Shown here: positions 29,718 to 41,400 of the stretch, in pieces
How positions within the stretch are numbered: position 1 is the stretch's first letter
How the letters are laid out: each line of letters begins with the position of its first letter
Assembly: GCF_018873765.1 (NCBI RefSeq)
Contig: NC_057923.1
Location: 58,212,593 to 58,276,592, forward strand
Reading direction: 5' to 3'
Length of the DNA: 64,000 bases
From: Telopea speciosissima
Taxonomy: Eukaryota; Streptophyta; Magnoliopsida; Proteales; Proteaceae
Translations under genes and position numbers: made by a program
Notes under the pieces: model-generated
Told to the model about the DNA's origin: nothing
Database searches by the model: none
Seen by the model: the letters and a program-made list of their open reading frames with translations, nothing else

Positions 29718-31437
29718 AAGTTCTAGTCTCTTGGCCCTAACCTCCCACCCCCACCCTTCTTCCTCCTCCAAATTGCAAAACCAAGGGGGAATCGGTTTCT
29801 GAACTGATTCAATTAATAAAATCTACTAGCAATTCAGCACTTTTCTAAATGATTTATGAAGACATTCCTCATGTGAAGGAAGTACCTTTTCCATTGTAAA
29901 GTTGCTGTCAAAAGGGGGTTCTTGCCAATATCAGACAAGGGCTATGCATGGTTGCCAGTGAAATCACAACCTCATCAAAACAGCCACAACTCCTTAATTA
30001 TGTGTAGTTTTATCCTGCTGAAATGGAAAAAAGGTAAGGAATTCTTTAATGATGAAACGGGCTCCGTGGGAAAGAAAGCTCATTACATGACAATGCACCC
30101 TCCCATCAAAAACTTTGCTTTTCTTTTTGATCTGCTTTTTCTTTTAAAGTGGAAAGATTAAAGTTATAGAAATATATATACCTACCAGACTTTATCATTA
30201 ATCAAATGTAATAAAGTCCAACATGTTTTCATTGATCATGATTCTCAATATACTTGGATATTCAATTAGATGATTCCAATTAATTGAGATTTGAAAATAA
30301 AGTTTTGGAGCTTTGGAGCAAATTAGTAAGTGGATATTCCTGACATGAAAGGTGATTTTGTGATCTTGATCTGTCTGCAAGATCAAGTAACTTAGTAAGG
30401 ATTTTAAATATAAAAACCTTAGAATCATTGGTCCCTTAGATTTGAAAACCCCAATGATCCAATCTCAAAAACCCTAGAATCGGTTCCTTATATCTGAAAG
30501 ACCCAATGATCCATTCTCAAAAACCCTAAAATTTGTCGTAACAACAAAGAGGGCTGGAGTAGACTTCGGTGGGACTCTCCAATGCTGAAGTCAAAACTAA
30601 AGCAACAACAAGAATACTGAAAGAACAATAACTTGAGAGAATTTCTATGTATGGTTGAACGTAATGTACCTTATGTTTTACCTCGCTATTTATAGAATGG
30701 ATGGTAGAGTAGTCTGATTCCTGGTTGAAGATCCTATGAAGGAAGATGAATCCCGGTAAGAGCCCTGAATGATAGGAGATACACATACAGAGCCCTATGG
30801 TCTCCTTTTCTGAAGGAGAATATGATCCCTAGTAGGAATGTTCCTGTTGTGGGAAGTTAGGATCGTAGTGTGTCACTGTGGCTTTTATTATGATTCGTGA
30901 TTTTTGGTTTGATCTCTTCTACCTCGTGTCATTCACCCATTGATGGGTGGTTTTTATGCATATCACAGCCGATCTGATTCCAATTTTTGAAACAGTGTTT
31001 GCGTCATTTTGGTATTGAATCACCTAATACATTTCCCATTTCCCTTCACACTTCTCTTTCCTCATTTAATGTGTACAATTCGTAATCAACCAAAACCCTT
31101 TATTCCCCTCTGTCGTGCATTTTCTTCTGTTTATGTTTATTTTGTAACAACTTTTTCGTGTATACAAAAATATTTGTTCAAAAAACCCTAATTAAAATTA
31201 ATGGTTCCTTTTTCCATCTTCTAACAGTTATAGCACTTGACCTTAGTAATCTCTTTTTCCACCTCGTTTGCCACGTTTGCACTTGACATGTATACATGGG
31301 CTTGCTTACCCATCCCTCTCCCTTTTGGTATATGAGTTTTAAAGACCAAAATACCCTCTCCATTGGAAAGAGAAATGTGTTTGGCTGCTTAATTTGACAT
31401 TAGCCCAGAATGCAAAATGTCTCACTAATGGACTATT
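29718..31437. other. Intergenic; possible LTR remnant on the minus strand
   Basis: No gene is seen. About 30430-30900, read on the minus strand, has a CTATAAATAGCGAGG TATA-like core and the LTR-like words around TTCTCTCAAGTTATTG. A degraded solo LTR is possible, but edges and duplication were not found. Confidence 0.3.
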
Positions 31438-31751
31438 TAGGGGTGTCAACTGGTTAGTCTCAGTCGGGCTTTAATCGGGCCTAACCATTGAAGGTCCAAG
31501 ATCGAAACCAACTGTTAATATAATTGCTCACCAAAGCCAAAATTGAGACCGGTTAATAATTGGTCGGTCATTTCCGGCCTTAATCGATTGGGTTTCGGTT
31601 TTTAATCGCTTTTGGTCCTTAATCGATCTTTATCAGATTGGACCAAGCAAGACCAAGAAAACGGAAATCAGACTGTTTATGAAACAGTTGATTCGGGTTT
31701 GGGCTTTGTCGGTCAAGTTCAGATGGGCCGGGCCTGTTTTTGACACCCCTA
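31438..31751. mobile_element. Non-autonomous TIR element (hAT-like ends)
   Basis: TAGGGGTGTCAA at 31438-31449 is the exact inverse of TTGACACCCCTA at 31740-31751. The interior is rich in GGTTTCGG/TTAATCG and GGGCC words. A related left end (AGGGTGTCAACC, then CGAACCGATTATTAATTGG) occurs alone near 53410. No 8-bp target duplication is clear. Confidence 0.6.
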
Positions 31752-32435
31752 AATTATTATGACAAAGACCCATCTGAATAAAAACAAATTAAGGAGTGGA
31801 AAGATGAAGGACCTACTTGCAAATAAGGGTCCAAGTTTTAAACTTTATCTTTTGGGTACCCTGCCACAAAGAACAAAGGGTATTTGGCCTTGTCTTTGTG
31901 CCCTAGATCTCTCAAGACTATGGGCACACACCTATAGAGAATCTATGACTCATAAACAAGTGTGGGAGAAAAGGGAATAGGCAAAAGGTCGGTTAGTTGG
32001 ATCACAACTTTAGGACTTCAAAAAAAAAAAAAAAGAGGATATTATTTGGGTCTTTATGAGAATCATGAATATACCAAACTGATGAACTTGTTTTCACTTT
32101 TATTTTTTGTTGATTTATCAATACAATATAGAAGTGAAAAAAGATGAGTGAAACAAAGAAGGGTTTTGAGTCTAAGTGCTTTAAATTCTATTTGCTTCTG
32201 CAATTTCAAAATAATTACTTTTCTTGAGTTGTTGAGGAATCATGCAAAAATTAACTAAAGTGTCAACTTAAAAGCAAAAGGAAGAAAGGCAATATAGCAA
32301 CCTGTTTGGATGTTGGCCAGCTTACTAATTTAATGCTAAAGTGATATTATTGTATATAAAGATAAGGTAAAGATGGGTATTGCTTTTAGGAGAGGAACAA
32401 GGTTGTCTCTGAGGATCTTGAAAACAATAGCTTTC

Positions 32436-32474
<39 letters not shown>

Positions 32475-33205
32475 GCCTCTCCCTCCCTTGGGCTTTGAAA
32501 TATAACATGGGGATGGCTATTGGAAAAAGAACGTTGTTTGGTCATGTGGCTCCTGCACCAAGAAATAGGAGCATGTGGAATTATCGCCCTACTCCCAAGA
32601 AATTGAAAATTCCATCTATGTTGATGTCCTGTGGATGTTCTCAGGCCTCCCCGTGTTGGTGGGTCTTGTTTGGATATGATGTCATTTTCTATACAGTGAT
32701 CATTAGTATGGTGTAGGAGGTCCCCCCCCCCTCCCCTGCATTATTGGCATGGGGAACCCTCTCCCACTGCTTTTACCTCATGTATTTCTTATTTCGTTGT
32801 CAATTATCCTATTTTATAGGAGTAGATTTTATAGACCACCAAATTCATATGGATTTTATGGATGGGCATCTAGTTTTTCTACATCGCAAGTTGGATGGTA
32901 CTGGAATTTTGTAAATAAGTGATGGTACTGAAATTTTGTGAATAGGTAGACTCTTAGGTCCCTTACTCAGATGTTAAGTTTCAGCCTGAATGAAATTTTC
33001 TATGTGACAAAATAAAAATTTTTTAAATCCAAGACTATGAATAAAATTTATAGACTACCAAGAGAGTGCATAGATACTTATAGGGTTTGAATACGAAATT
33101 TGACCTATAGTCAAATCCAAAATCATTAATACTTAGGTATCCAACAGTTTGGAACAGCTACATCAATCTTCCATGTGGCAAAAGTAGATGCCCATCTCTA
33201 TATTC
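31752..33205. other. Intergenic; GA microsatellite, no gene
   Basis: A (GA)n run of about 36 bp lies at 32436-32471 and a poly-C run at about 32723-32732. Short open frames here show no recognisable protein. Confidence 0.5.
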
Positions 33206-33290
33206 GATATGGGGGTCCATTTGGATTTGAACCCCTGACACTGTGGTTCATAGCTGCGTGCTCTAATCCTCTGAGCTACAGAGACCCCAC
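33206..33290 (-). pseudogene. Degenerate organellar-type tRNA-Arg(ACG)-like sequence
   Basis: Read on the minus strand, CTGTAGCTCAGAGGATTAGA, GCACG, GCTA-GAACCAC, GTGTC and GGGGTTCAAATCC appear in the order and spacing of plastid trnR-ACG. Differences are mainly G-to-A and C-to-T changes, including the anticodon region (CTATGAA for CTACGAA). The box A-like (TAGCTCAGAGG) and box B-like (GGTTCAAATCC) elements are intact, but the anticodon stem no longer pairs. It is probably a nuclear copy of plastid DNA that has decayed. A tRNA-derived SINE head is the alternative. Confidence 0.55.
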
Positions 33291-33904
33291 CCTGTCTCCA
33301 CTTGTTCTTGGAAGTACCCTAAAAAAAAGACTAAATTTTTTTTATTCTTTTACTCTAGTTTATTGCGTGCAATTTCTTTCAAATGTATTATTGATGTGGA
33401 GTTATCAAAAACAAATGTAGAAATAGTCATTTCCTTTTCGTAAAAGATTGTTCTTACTATGTTTGGTTGCTCTCTTGGGACGAATTGAAAAGAAAAACAA
33501 TCTCGAAATTAGGAAAAGCAAGTTTGGTTGCCTTTTTAAGGGGGGGAGGAGAGACATCCCAAGAATTATTTTTTTCCTGAAAAAGATTAAAAAATATGCA
33601 ACAAATCCCTTCTTCTGTCAAGTGCAACTACAAGACATTGTGAGGAAAACCCTTTCCCTTACCTGTCTTTTTTCCACACAATTAACCAATAATTCAATTG
33701 AGCATAGCATTCTGATTATGATTTGTGTATAGTTTAGTGATTGTTGTTGCATTATTGGGTATAGAAGGATAAGATCTTAAAACTAGTCAAACTAAAGCTA
33801 TGGTGATTTCACTACTAGGATTTCAAGGGCTGCCAAGCCTTTAATATTGTTTTTATCTGTAAGTGGTAGTAGTTTATTTTTTGTAGTGTAATGTACTTTT
33901 TTTT

Positions 33905-34042
33905 AGGGGTGTTGTTTTCTATGCCGCAACGCAGGCTGCGCCCAGGCACATGGGGATGGGCGCAATGACTACCCTGCCCCCTGAGTGGCAGGCCCATGTG
34001 CCTAAACGCAGCCTATGCTGCGGCACAGAGAACATTCTCCCT
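33905..34042. mobile_element. Foldback MITE family F1, copy 2
   Basis: AGGGGTGTTGTTTTCTATGC with GCAGGCTGCGCCCAGGCACA on the left, and GCCTATGCTGCGGCACAGAG with AACATTCTCCCT on the right, are inverted. The core words are shared with 26101-26237. T-rich sequence flanks both ends, so a target duplication cannot be decided. Confidence 0.68.
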
Positions 34043-36211
34043 GCTTTTTAATTGAAACTTATCGCATGAGTTAAATGTGTGTGAACAATAAAAAAAATAG
34101 AAACAACCAACCAATCTATGTGACAAATAGATACACCTGAGAGAGTTAGCTCTCTGAGCACCTGGAGAAATTCTCCACGCAGAAGAAATATAACACCCAC
34201 GAATCTACTGCCATTATCGCTTCTCTTCTTTAACTATATATACAAATACTCTTCTCATTATTACACTCATTCCACACGGCTATCATAACCCGCATTGAAG
34301 GAATAGCTCTTTTATTGTGAGTGAAGAAAAACCACTCCAAAAAATAAAAAGGGTGAATGGATTTCTTATCTTCATTGACGTCGGCTCAGACCCCTTGGGG
34401 CACAAGTGACTTTTTATCATAGGGGGCCAACTTTTTTTTTTTTACGATGAATAATGGAAGAAAACTTTCTCCAAAAATGAAACATGACAAAATTTCTCAA
34501 GACAAACAAAAGAAAAAATTTATATGCAAAGTACTTAGGAAAAATTGATCTTCATAGTATAGTTGGAAAATCAGGTATGTTGACTTGACTCATCTTTCAA
34601 AAAAAACTTGGTGACTCGGCATTGTCAAACCCGGTCAAAGTAAGTCGTGTTTTATAATTTTTATTGCAATAAGTATATATAAATCAATAATAAATCAAAA
34701 AAAAAATCAAGAAATCACATATCAATGCAATTTGAATTTATACCATTGAACAAGAGAAAGGAGACAAGGAGTTGAGGGTTTCTTATTGCTTTAAAATACG
34801 GATGTACTATTTTTCTCAACTTATAAGGCTCTCTTTGTTATAGTTTATATTTATATTTATGATCTATTTATGAATAATCAATTATGATAATAGGTTATGG
34901 GTTATAAACAATAATCATTTGGTTACTACTAGACATAATAGATTATATAATGAAAAATAGGTTTGGTATACTTAAGTGAAGAATATATTATGTACTATGG
35001 TGGGGGGTCAGGTGGGGTTGGGGAGAGAGAGGAGGACAAAAGAGAGTCTTTGTTCTAATTTTCGTTAATGTTACCAATTTATCTTCACTAAAATAGAAAT
35101 TCTACACATGTTCATTAATGGTACCCGCATAAACAAACATTAACAGTTTATAGTGATAAATCATAAACAACTCTCAAGTTGTTTATGAATTTATGCTTAT
35201 ATTGATTTATTTTAATGAGAAATAAGGATTACAAATCATATCAAACGCATCTATTTATGTTTATATGTCAAATAAATATAAATTTCAATTATATCAAAGA
35301 GAGCTTTAGTTTCTGAATGACTTTATGGTTTTTTAAAAAATACTTACTTTATTGAGTTTGTAATGACTCCAATGAAAGTACTGAGTCTTATTTGACTCAA
35401 ACGATTTATGATTCGATCTATCATTTTTTACCCTGACTTAATTAACACAATTCTTAATCAGATTTTTCAAAACCCGATTTTTCAACTATACTCCGAACAA
35501 GAATTGATGCAATGTTCCAACGGTCATAATTGGCAAGTGCCACAAAATCCTCAAATCATGTGAGCCCTTTTCAATCCATCCCGTCTGTACTTTATCACTA
35601 GCAGCAGTATTATATGTTTTAATTTTGACACGTAGCAGCAGATAAAGACACCTTGACCAGAAAGTGTGTCCCCACTCTCCAGATAAGATATTCCTTCCTA
35701 ATGGATTCCACGTCAGATATGCCATCTGTAATTTCTCAATTGAGGTGAGGGCATTTTCGTATCACGATTCCATGCACTTGACGCACACAGAAATGACCCC
35801 GTCAGCCGTCAACGGGTCAGTTCGTTCAATACTAATGATGAAAAATAGAATAAAATAAAAAATAAAAAAATATGGAAAGATTTCCGATATCACACGTAAC
35901 TATATTCACCGCCTTCACAATTTACAATGCAATCCCAATTTTGCCCTTAATCTTTTCCCATAATACCAATTCTACGTGTATCTGTTTGTTCACTGTGAAC
36001 GTTAAAAAGGAATCTGCCAAGGTGTCATATATATCCTTTAACCGTACGATTTGAGATCTGATGATCCTAGCCAATAATTATCAGATCTGATTTGAATGTT
36101 GAACCGGAGAAAAGGGTTGATTCCCAAGTTCACTGGCCTAATTGATGGGTCAATAGTGGTTCTCTATAACCACCTCTTGAACTAATTCCATAGAGTTTTG
36201 CTATGGGTGGT
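34043..36211. other. Intergenic, very AT-rich, no gene
   Basis: No gene or element with clear edges. About 34.6-35.4 kb is extremely AT-rich. Confidence 0.5.
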
Positions 36212-36602
36212 TGGAGGACCCATGGTTTGTAATCTCATATCAGATCGGTTAAAATCGTTCGGGTCAAATCAATATTGGTGTAGTTCTATCCCAAATAACG
36301 ATCGATTGTACTTGATATTAGTAGATTGTTCCCTGGATCGATCAACTCGATCGAATCAACTGAGATCAGTATTGGTCATTACAATTCTAAAATGGTTCAT
36401 AATCTCAGGATCAGATCGATTAATTTGCTCAGATCAACTCGGTATCAGTCGTGATTTTCTGATTTACTAATACTGGCCTATATGAGAATCGATCCGATAA
36501 AATCCCTTTTTTTTTTCTTTTATCATTTTTATGGATACAAATCCATTTTGGATCAGTATCTATCGTGACCGATACCGATATTACGAACCATGGTCGGACC
36601 TC
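36212..36602. mobile_element. Foldback element with GAGG-CC-CATGGTT ends
   Basis: GGAGGACCCATGGTTTGTAA at 36212 is the approximate inverse of the right end (ATTACGAACCATGGTCGGAC at about 36581-36600, then CTC). The inside is full of ATCAGATCGG, GATCGAT and ACCGATACCGAT words. It lies about 1.9 kb upstream of the DUF630/632 start codon. Confidence 0.45.
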
Positions 36603-38494
36603 TAAGGCTTTGGTCCGGTTTCAATTATTGAAGCATTAATGGTTGGGTCAAGAGTCAAGTCCATGCTTTGTCTTTCCATTTTTTGTTATTTCATTGCATT
36701 GGATCCAAAGCCAGCTGTTAAACACTAATCAGTCTATCCATACAGATACATATCCAACGGTTTATGTGCAACTGAATCAGTTCTCCACTAATCAGTATAA
36801 ACCCTTAGATTATAAGATCTAATTTTTCTTGATTTCTACTAAAAAAGATTCCAATCCAAGGGAAATATTCGAGGTTCTTAAATTACAAATTCCTTCATCT
36901 AAGCACTACCCTGATAATTCATATTTTTTTTTCCCACTAGCGTCAACCTTTTGAAGTTTCTTTCTTACATCTTTCTATCTTAGAGAGAGAGAGAGGGCTT
37001 ACAGTCCACGCAGATACACACACTTGTGTCTCTTTCTGGTTTGCAAGTTCGATGCTTTTCTGCATGAAAAGCCAGGAAAGAGAGGGACGATTTGTTTATG
37101 AACACAATTGTGTATATCTTTTCTACACGTTTCATGATTCTCTCACATGGAAGTTGGAATCGTCTCTGAATTCCACGGTTTTATTGTACGGTAATAGCTT
37201 TAATTTCCCAAACTCCGATTCAGGTTTCTACTTTTTTCATTAGTTTCTCGAGAATTCTGCTCTTTAATTGTCGGGAATTTGATGGGTTTTGGATTAGGAT
37301 TCATTGGGATGATCGGCTTTCTGGGTTTTCTATATTTGGTGAATCTGAAGTTTTCAGTATAGATGTTTATGCTGCAGTGGTAATTTTTTTATTGTTTTAG
37401 TGAGATTTGGACTTGGTTTTTTAATGGCTTCTGAATTGAAGTACTTTGGTTTCAATTATTCCATGGTGGATTGCTCCGAATTTTGAAGTACTGTCGTTCT
37501 CTGGTATTGACTGTCGGGGTTTGATCGATTGAGTCAAGAAGAGACAGGAGCGTTACTATTTGAGGAATTCTTAGAGATGGGTTTTTCACTTAGACGGGTT
37601 TTGGTATGATTGAAGTTGTTTTAAGTAGGGACATTTGATAGTTGCTTTTAATTGTTACAAAAAAACAGAACTTTTTTTTTCAGGTAAGCTTCTTTTATTT
37701 CGCAGATTTTCATTCGTCGTGGGTTGGTAAATTGGAGTTGGGTTAGAAAATATTGGGAATTCAAGCGATTAGGATTCTTTGATTTTTTTTTTTTTTTGCA
37801 TTTTCTATTTTATCGTAGTCTAGAACCCTGAAGAAAGTTCTATCTTTTCTGCCTCTCTTTGCTTTGGTTGGGTTGATTTCTAAAAGTGGAGATATAGAAA
37901 TTAGAATAAGCTTTCTGGGAACTTCCTTATTTTTCACTTTCTGAACCTGTATCTTTTAGGGTGCTGTTTGAGAAGAGGAACTTATTCAATGTTTCTGAGT
38001 TTTGATTCCTGGGAATTAGTTTTTATTCTTCGCTGAAAATTATTTCTTTTACGGTGCCTTTCTTAGATTCTTTCGATTATTCTTTGGGATCTGGTTTTTA
38101 AGAATTAAAGCTTTTCTTTCATCTGTTTTAATTTTTATCTTTTTTGAATAAATTTATTTATTTATCTTTTGAAAGATGGTAACTGTTTAATTTGGTGGAA
38201 AATTTCAGTCTGTCCTGTTTAATTTGGCTGATGGAATTGGAACCTCGAATTTTCTGTTGGTGGTATATGGTTTATCATGGAAGTTTCATCTTGGAAGTAA
38301 GATAAAGGTACCGACCGTCTGTTGTTGCTGTTTTCCAAGTCAAATATAAGTGGGGCTTTACCCGTTGTGGATGATTTTTAGTTTTGGAGAAAATTGGGTT
38401 TGAGGTTTGGATAGGGAACTCTTGTTTCTTTTTGAATCTGTTGAGACTTTTTTTTGTTTCTGGGAAGTGACCTAGTCCTAGTCTTATCTTGGAG
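36603..38494 (+). promoter_or_regulatory. Promoter and 5' leader region of the DUF630/632 gene
   Basis: A GA-repeat and pyrimidine-rich zone at about 36940-37000 is followed by about 1.5 kb without upstream genes. The long T-rich stretch 37200-38450 looks like a leader intron (plants often have one in this family), but the exact donor and acceptor could not be chosen with confidence. No TATA box stands out. Confidence 0.35.
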
Positions 38495-41400
38495 ATGGGA
38501 GCCTCAAACTCTAAAATAGATGAAGATAAGGCATTGCAACTATGTCGTGAAAGGAAGAAGTTTGTTAGACAAGCACTTGATGGAAGATGTTTGCTAGCAG
38601 CTGCTCATGTTGCATATATTCAATCGCTGAAAAATACAGGGACTGCGCTGCGAAAGTTTGTTGAACCTGAAGCCTCAATAGAGTCTTCCTTGTATACTTC
38701 CACCAGTGCAACACCCGAGCCACTTGCATTAACAGAGAAGTCCCTTTCCCAGTTCTCATACTCTTCACCATCTCTGTCACAGCGTGTAGATGCAGCAGAA
38801 ACCCTTTCCCCAACTCCTTCTCCTCCCCATTCCGGCCGATTTCGTGTAAACCATATGAAAGCAGGTGGTGGTTCTTCAAGAACAATTGAAGAGAGACCAT
38901 TTCCAGTAACTAGGACACTAAATTCGTCCTCAAGTACGCTGCAAAATCTCACACCTCGATCTGCTGAAAGGTCTGAAACATCACCATTTCAATATTCTCC
39001 TCTTCCACCTGAGGGACCTTGGGATTATTTTGGCCTTTCCCATCCAATAGACAATCAGTTCTCTTTTCAAGATGGCAGGGGTTTGAACCATGATGGTATA
39101 ACACGCCCTAGGGAGGAGGAGGAGGAGGAGGAGGAGGGAATGCCTGAACTCGAAGAGGAAGAACAGAAATCTTCTTTTAGTGGAAGTATTGAATCTGAGG
39201 AGTCTGAAGATGAATTTGATGAACCTTCTACAGAAAATCTTGTTCGAAGCTTTGAAAACCGCAATAGGGTATTGGATTCTCATTCAACTAGTACCTCTCC
39301 TACTATTCCATCTGCCAGGAGTATAGCTGCAGAAGCTAAACTCTTGAATGGGGATAAAACAAAGTCCCCTGATTTGACACCATTAAGGACCACAGCTTCT
39401 GTGGTTCCACTTCCCATTGATGACAAAAAAATAACAGAGAAAGAAGCTGGAAATGAAAACAAGCATGCACCTAAGGACTTCCTTTCAAGCATAAAAGAAG
39501 TTGAATTTCTCTTCCTCAAGGCTTCAGAATCTGGAAAAGAAGTTCCCCGGATGCTGGAAGCAAATAAATTGCATTTTCGTCCTATATTCCCTGGGAAAGA
39601 AGGTGAGGCATTTTATGCCCTTTTTATCCATTAATTTTATATGCCAGAGTACTTGTTATTTTACACACTTTTTTTTATTGTAAATTACATTATCCATGAA
39701 AATAATTTAGAAGTTGGTGAATGGTAGTGAGGCATAGTCTGAAACTTGTTGCACTTATCTTCAATCCACTTTTTACTTGATGCACTTGCTGAGTTTTGGA
39801 ACATCAGCAGCTGACGATCCCCTACTTCAAAATACCTGCCAGAGGATTAAGCCTAAAATAGTAGTCCTCACAATCCCATGTTGTCATTCATTGATCTAGT
39901 TCTGCATGTGAAAATTTTGCCTTTGGTTCTTCAATTTGGTAGGTTTAAAATCCTGGGGGGCCATGATGAATGGATGCTGAATAGGGGAAGAAGCATAATT
40001 TTAGTTTCCTTTTTAAGATACTGCTTCAAGCAATAACTTGGGGTTGTTTTCTTCATAAAGCTTTTGCCTAACAGGGAAATCTTATGATCTGGCAGGGCAG
40101 TCAAGGACATCTATTTTTCTGAAGGCCTGTTTTTCTTGTGGTGAAGATCCAACCCAAGTTCCTGAAGGCAAGACTATGGACGTGTTATTATGTTAATTCT
40201 GATACTCTACCATGTTTCTTTTGAAATTATGTCCATCTTACTCCATATTTTTCTGTCAATCATGTCTGTTATTTACTTGAATGTAGATTTTATCGTTGGA
40301 CCAAGATGCATGCAGTAGCTCTGAAATAATAATATTACTGATATAATTATTTGTTTGTTTCATAATTGTGGTTAGGGAGAAAGAACGCCACCCGGTCGTG
40401 TCTGGGCGTGTACCTGTGCCCAGACACAGCAGGGCATAAAATGACCAGTCTATCCTCATGGAAAGTCAGGGGTGTACTGGTCATTTTGCACCCGGCTGTG
40501 TCTGAGTGCAGGTACTCGCCCAGATGCACGACCAAGTGGCGTTCCTTTTCCCTTGTGATTATATGGCATTTGTATTTGTGACTATTAGTACCTTTTTAAT
40601 AATAGTATCAAGTTGCAATACGATACAGATTGATACGGCTGATAAATATCGAGATTGGCCATGTCGATACAATACATAACTGATACATAAAAATGTTATC
40701 TACAGTACCAATACGGTACCGGAACAAACCGATACACAGGCTGTCAAAGCCCAAAAATCCCAGTTTTTGAAAGAAAACTTCTTCTTACAAATCCTATTCC
40801 AATATATATATATATATAAACGACAAACAAGAAAAAATGTGCATTAAAGCTCAACGAAGTGGAGATCGAACATCAAAGCCACAGGTTGAAGTATGTTAAA
40901 ACAATTGATATTTTAACTCGAATCTTGGTTTTTCTTGCTTGTTTTTTGCCAAGTATCACTACTTCAACTGTAAAACTGACCTAGATTTGGATCATCTTTG
41001 TTAGAAGTTGTCGTAGTAGGGGGAGGGAGTCGTGAATTAGAGAGCTAATTCACGAATTCTCCCTCAGGGGTGTTTTGGTCTTTTTAGGTTTACCCTATTG
41101 TCTATTGAATTAAGTTATTATATATTGAAGGTTTTGGGGGCAGTCATTCTTACGGTTGTGACTCCCAAACTGTTGCAGCAACTCTCTTCTCTTTCTCCCC
41201 TCTTCTTCTTTCTTCTTATTTTATTACATGGTATCAAAGCTGAATCGATGGGGACTGGTTCACACTTACAAGGATCAGTCGTTCTCTCTTGATCGAGGCT
41301 CTACAGTGGCTGAAATCTTCTTCGATAATTTGTTTGGTTTGTAAATTTTTTTTAGGCTTTCATTTGAAGGGGCGCACCACCCTATGCTGTTTTTTATGGT

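Noticed and set aside
32495..32716. 73-codon + strand ORF near the GA microsatellite
   Set aside because: No recognisable protein, promoter or splice context.
38565..39519. Minus-strand ORFs of about 80-111 codons opposite exon 1 of the DUF630/632 gene
   Set aside because: Shadow frames of a well-supported coding exon.
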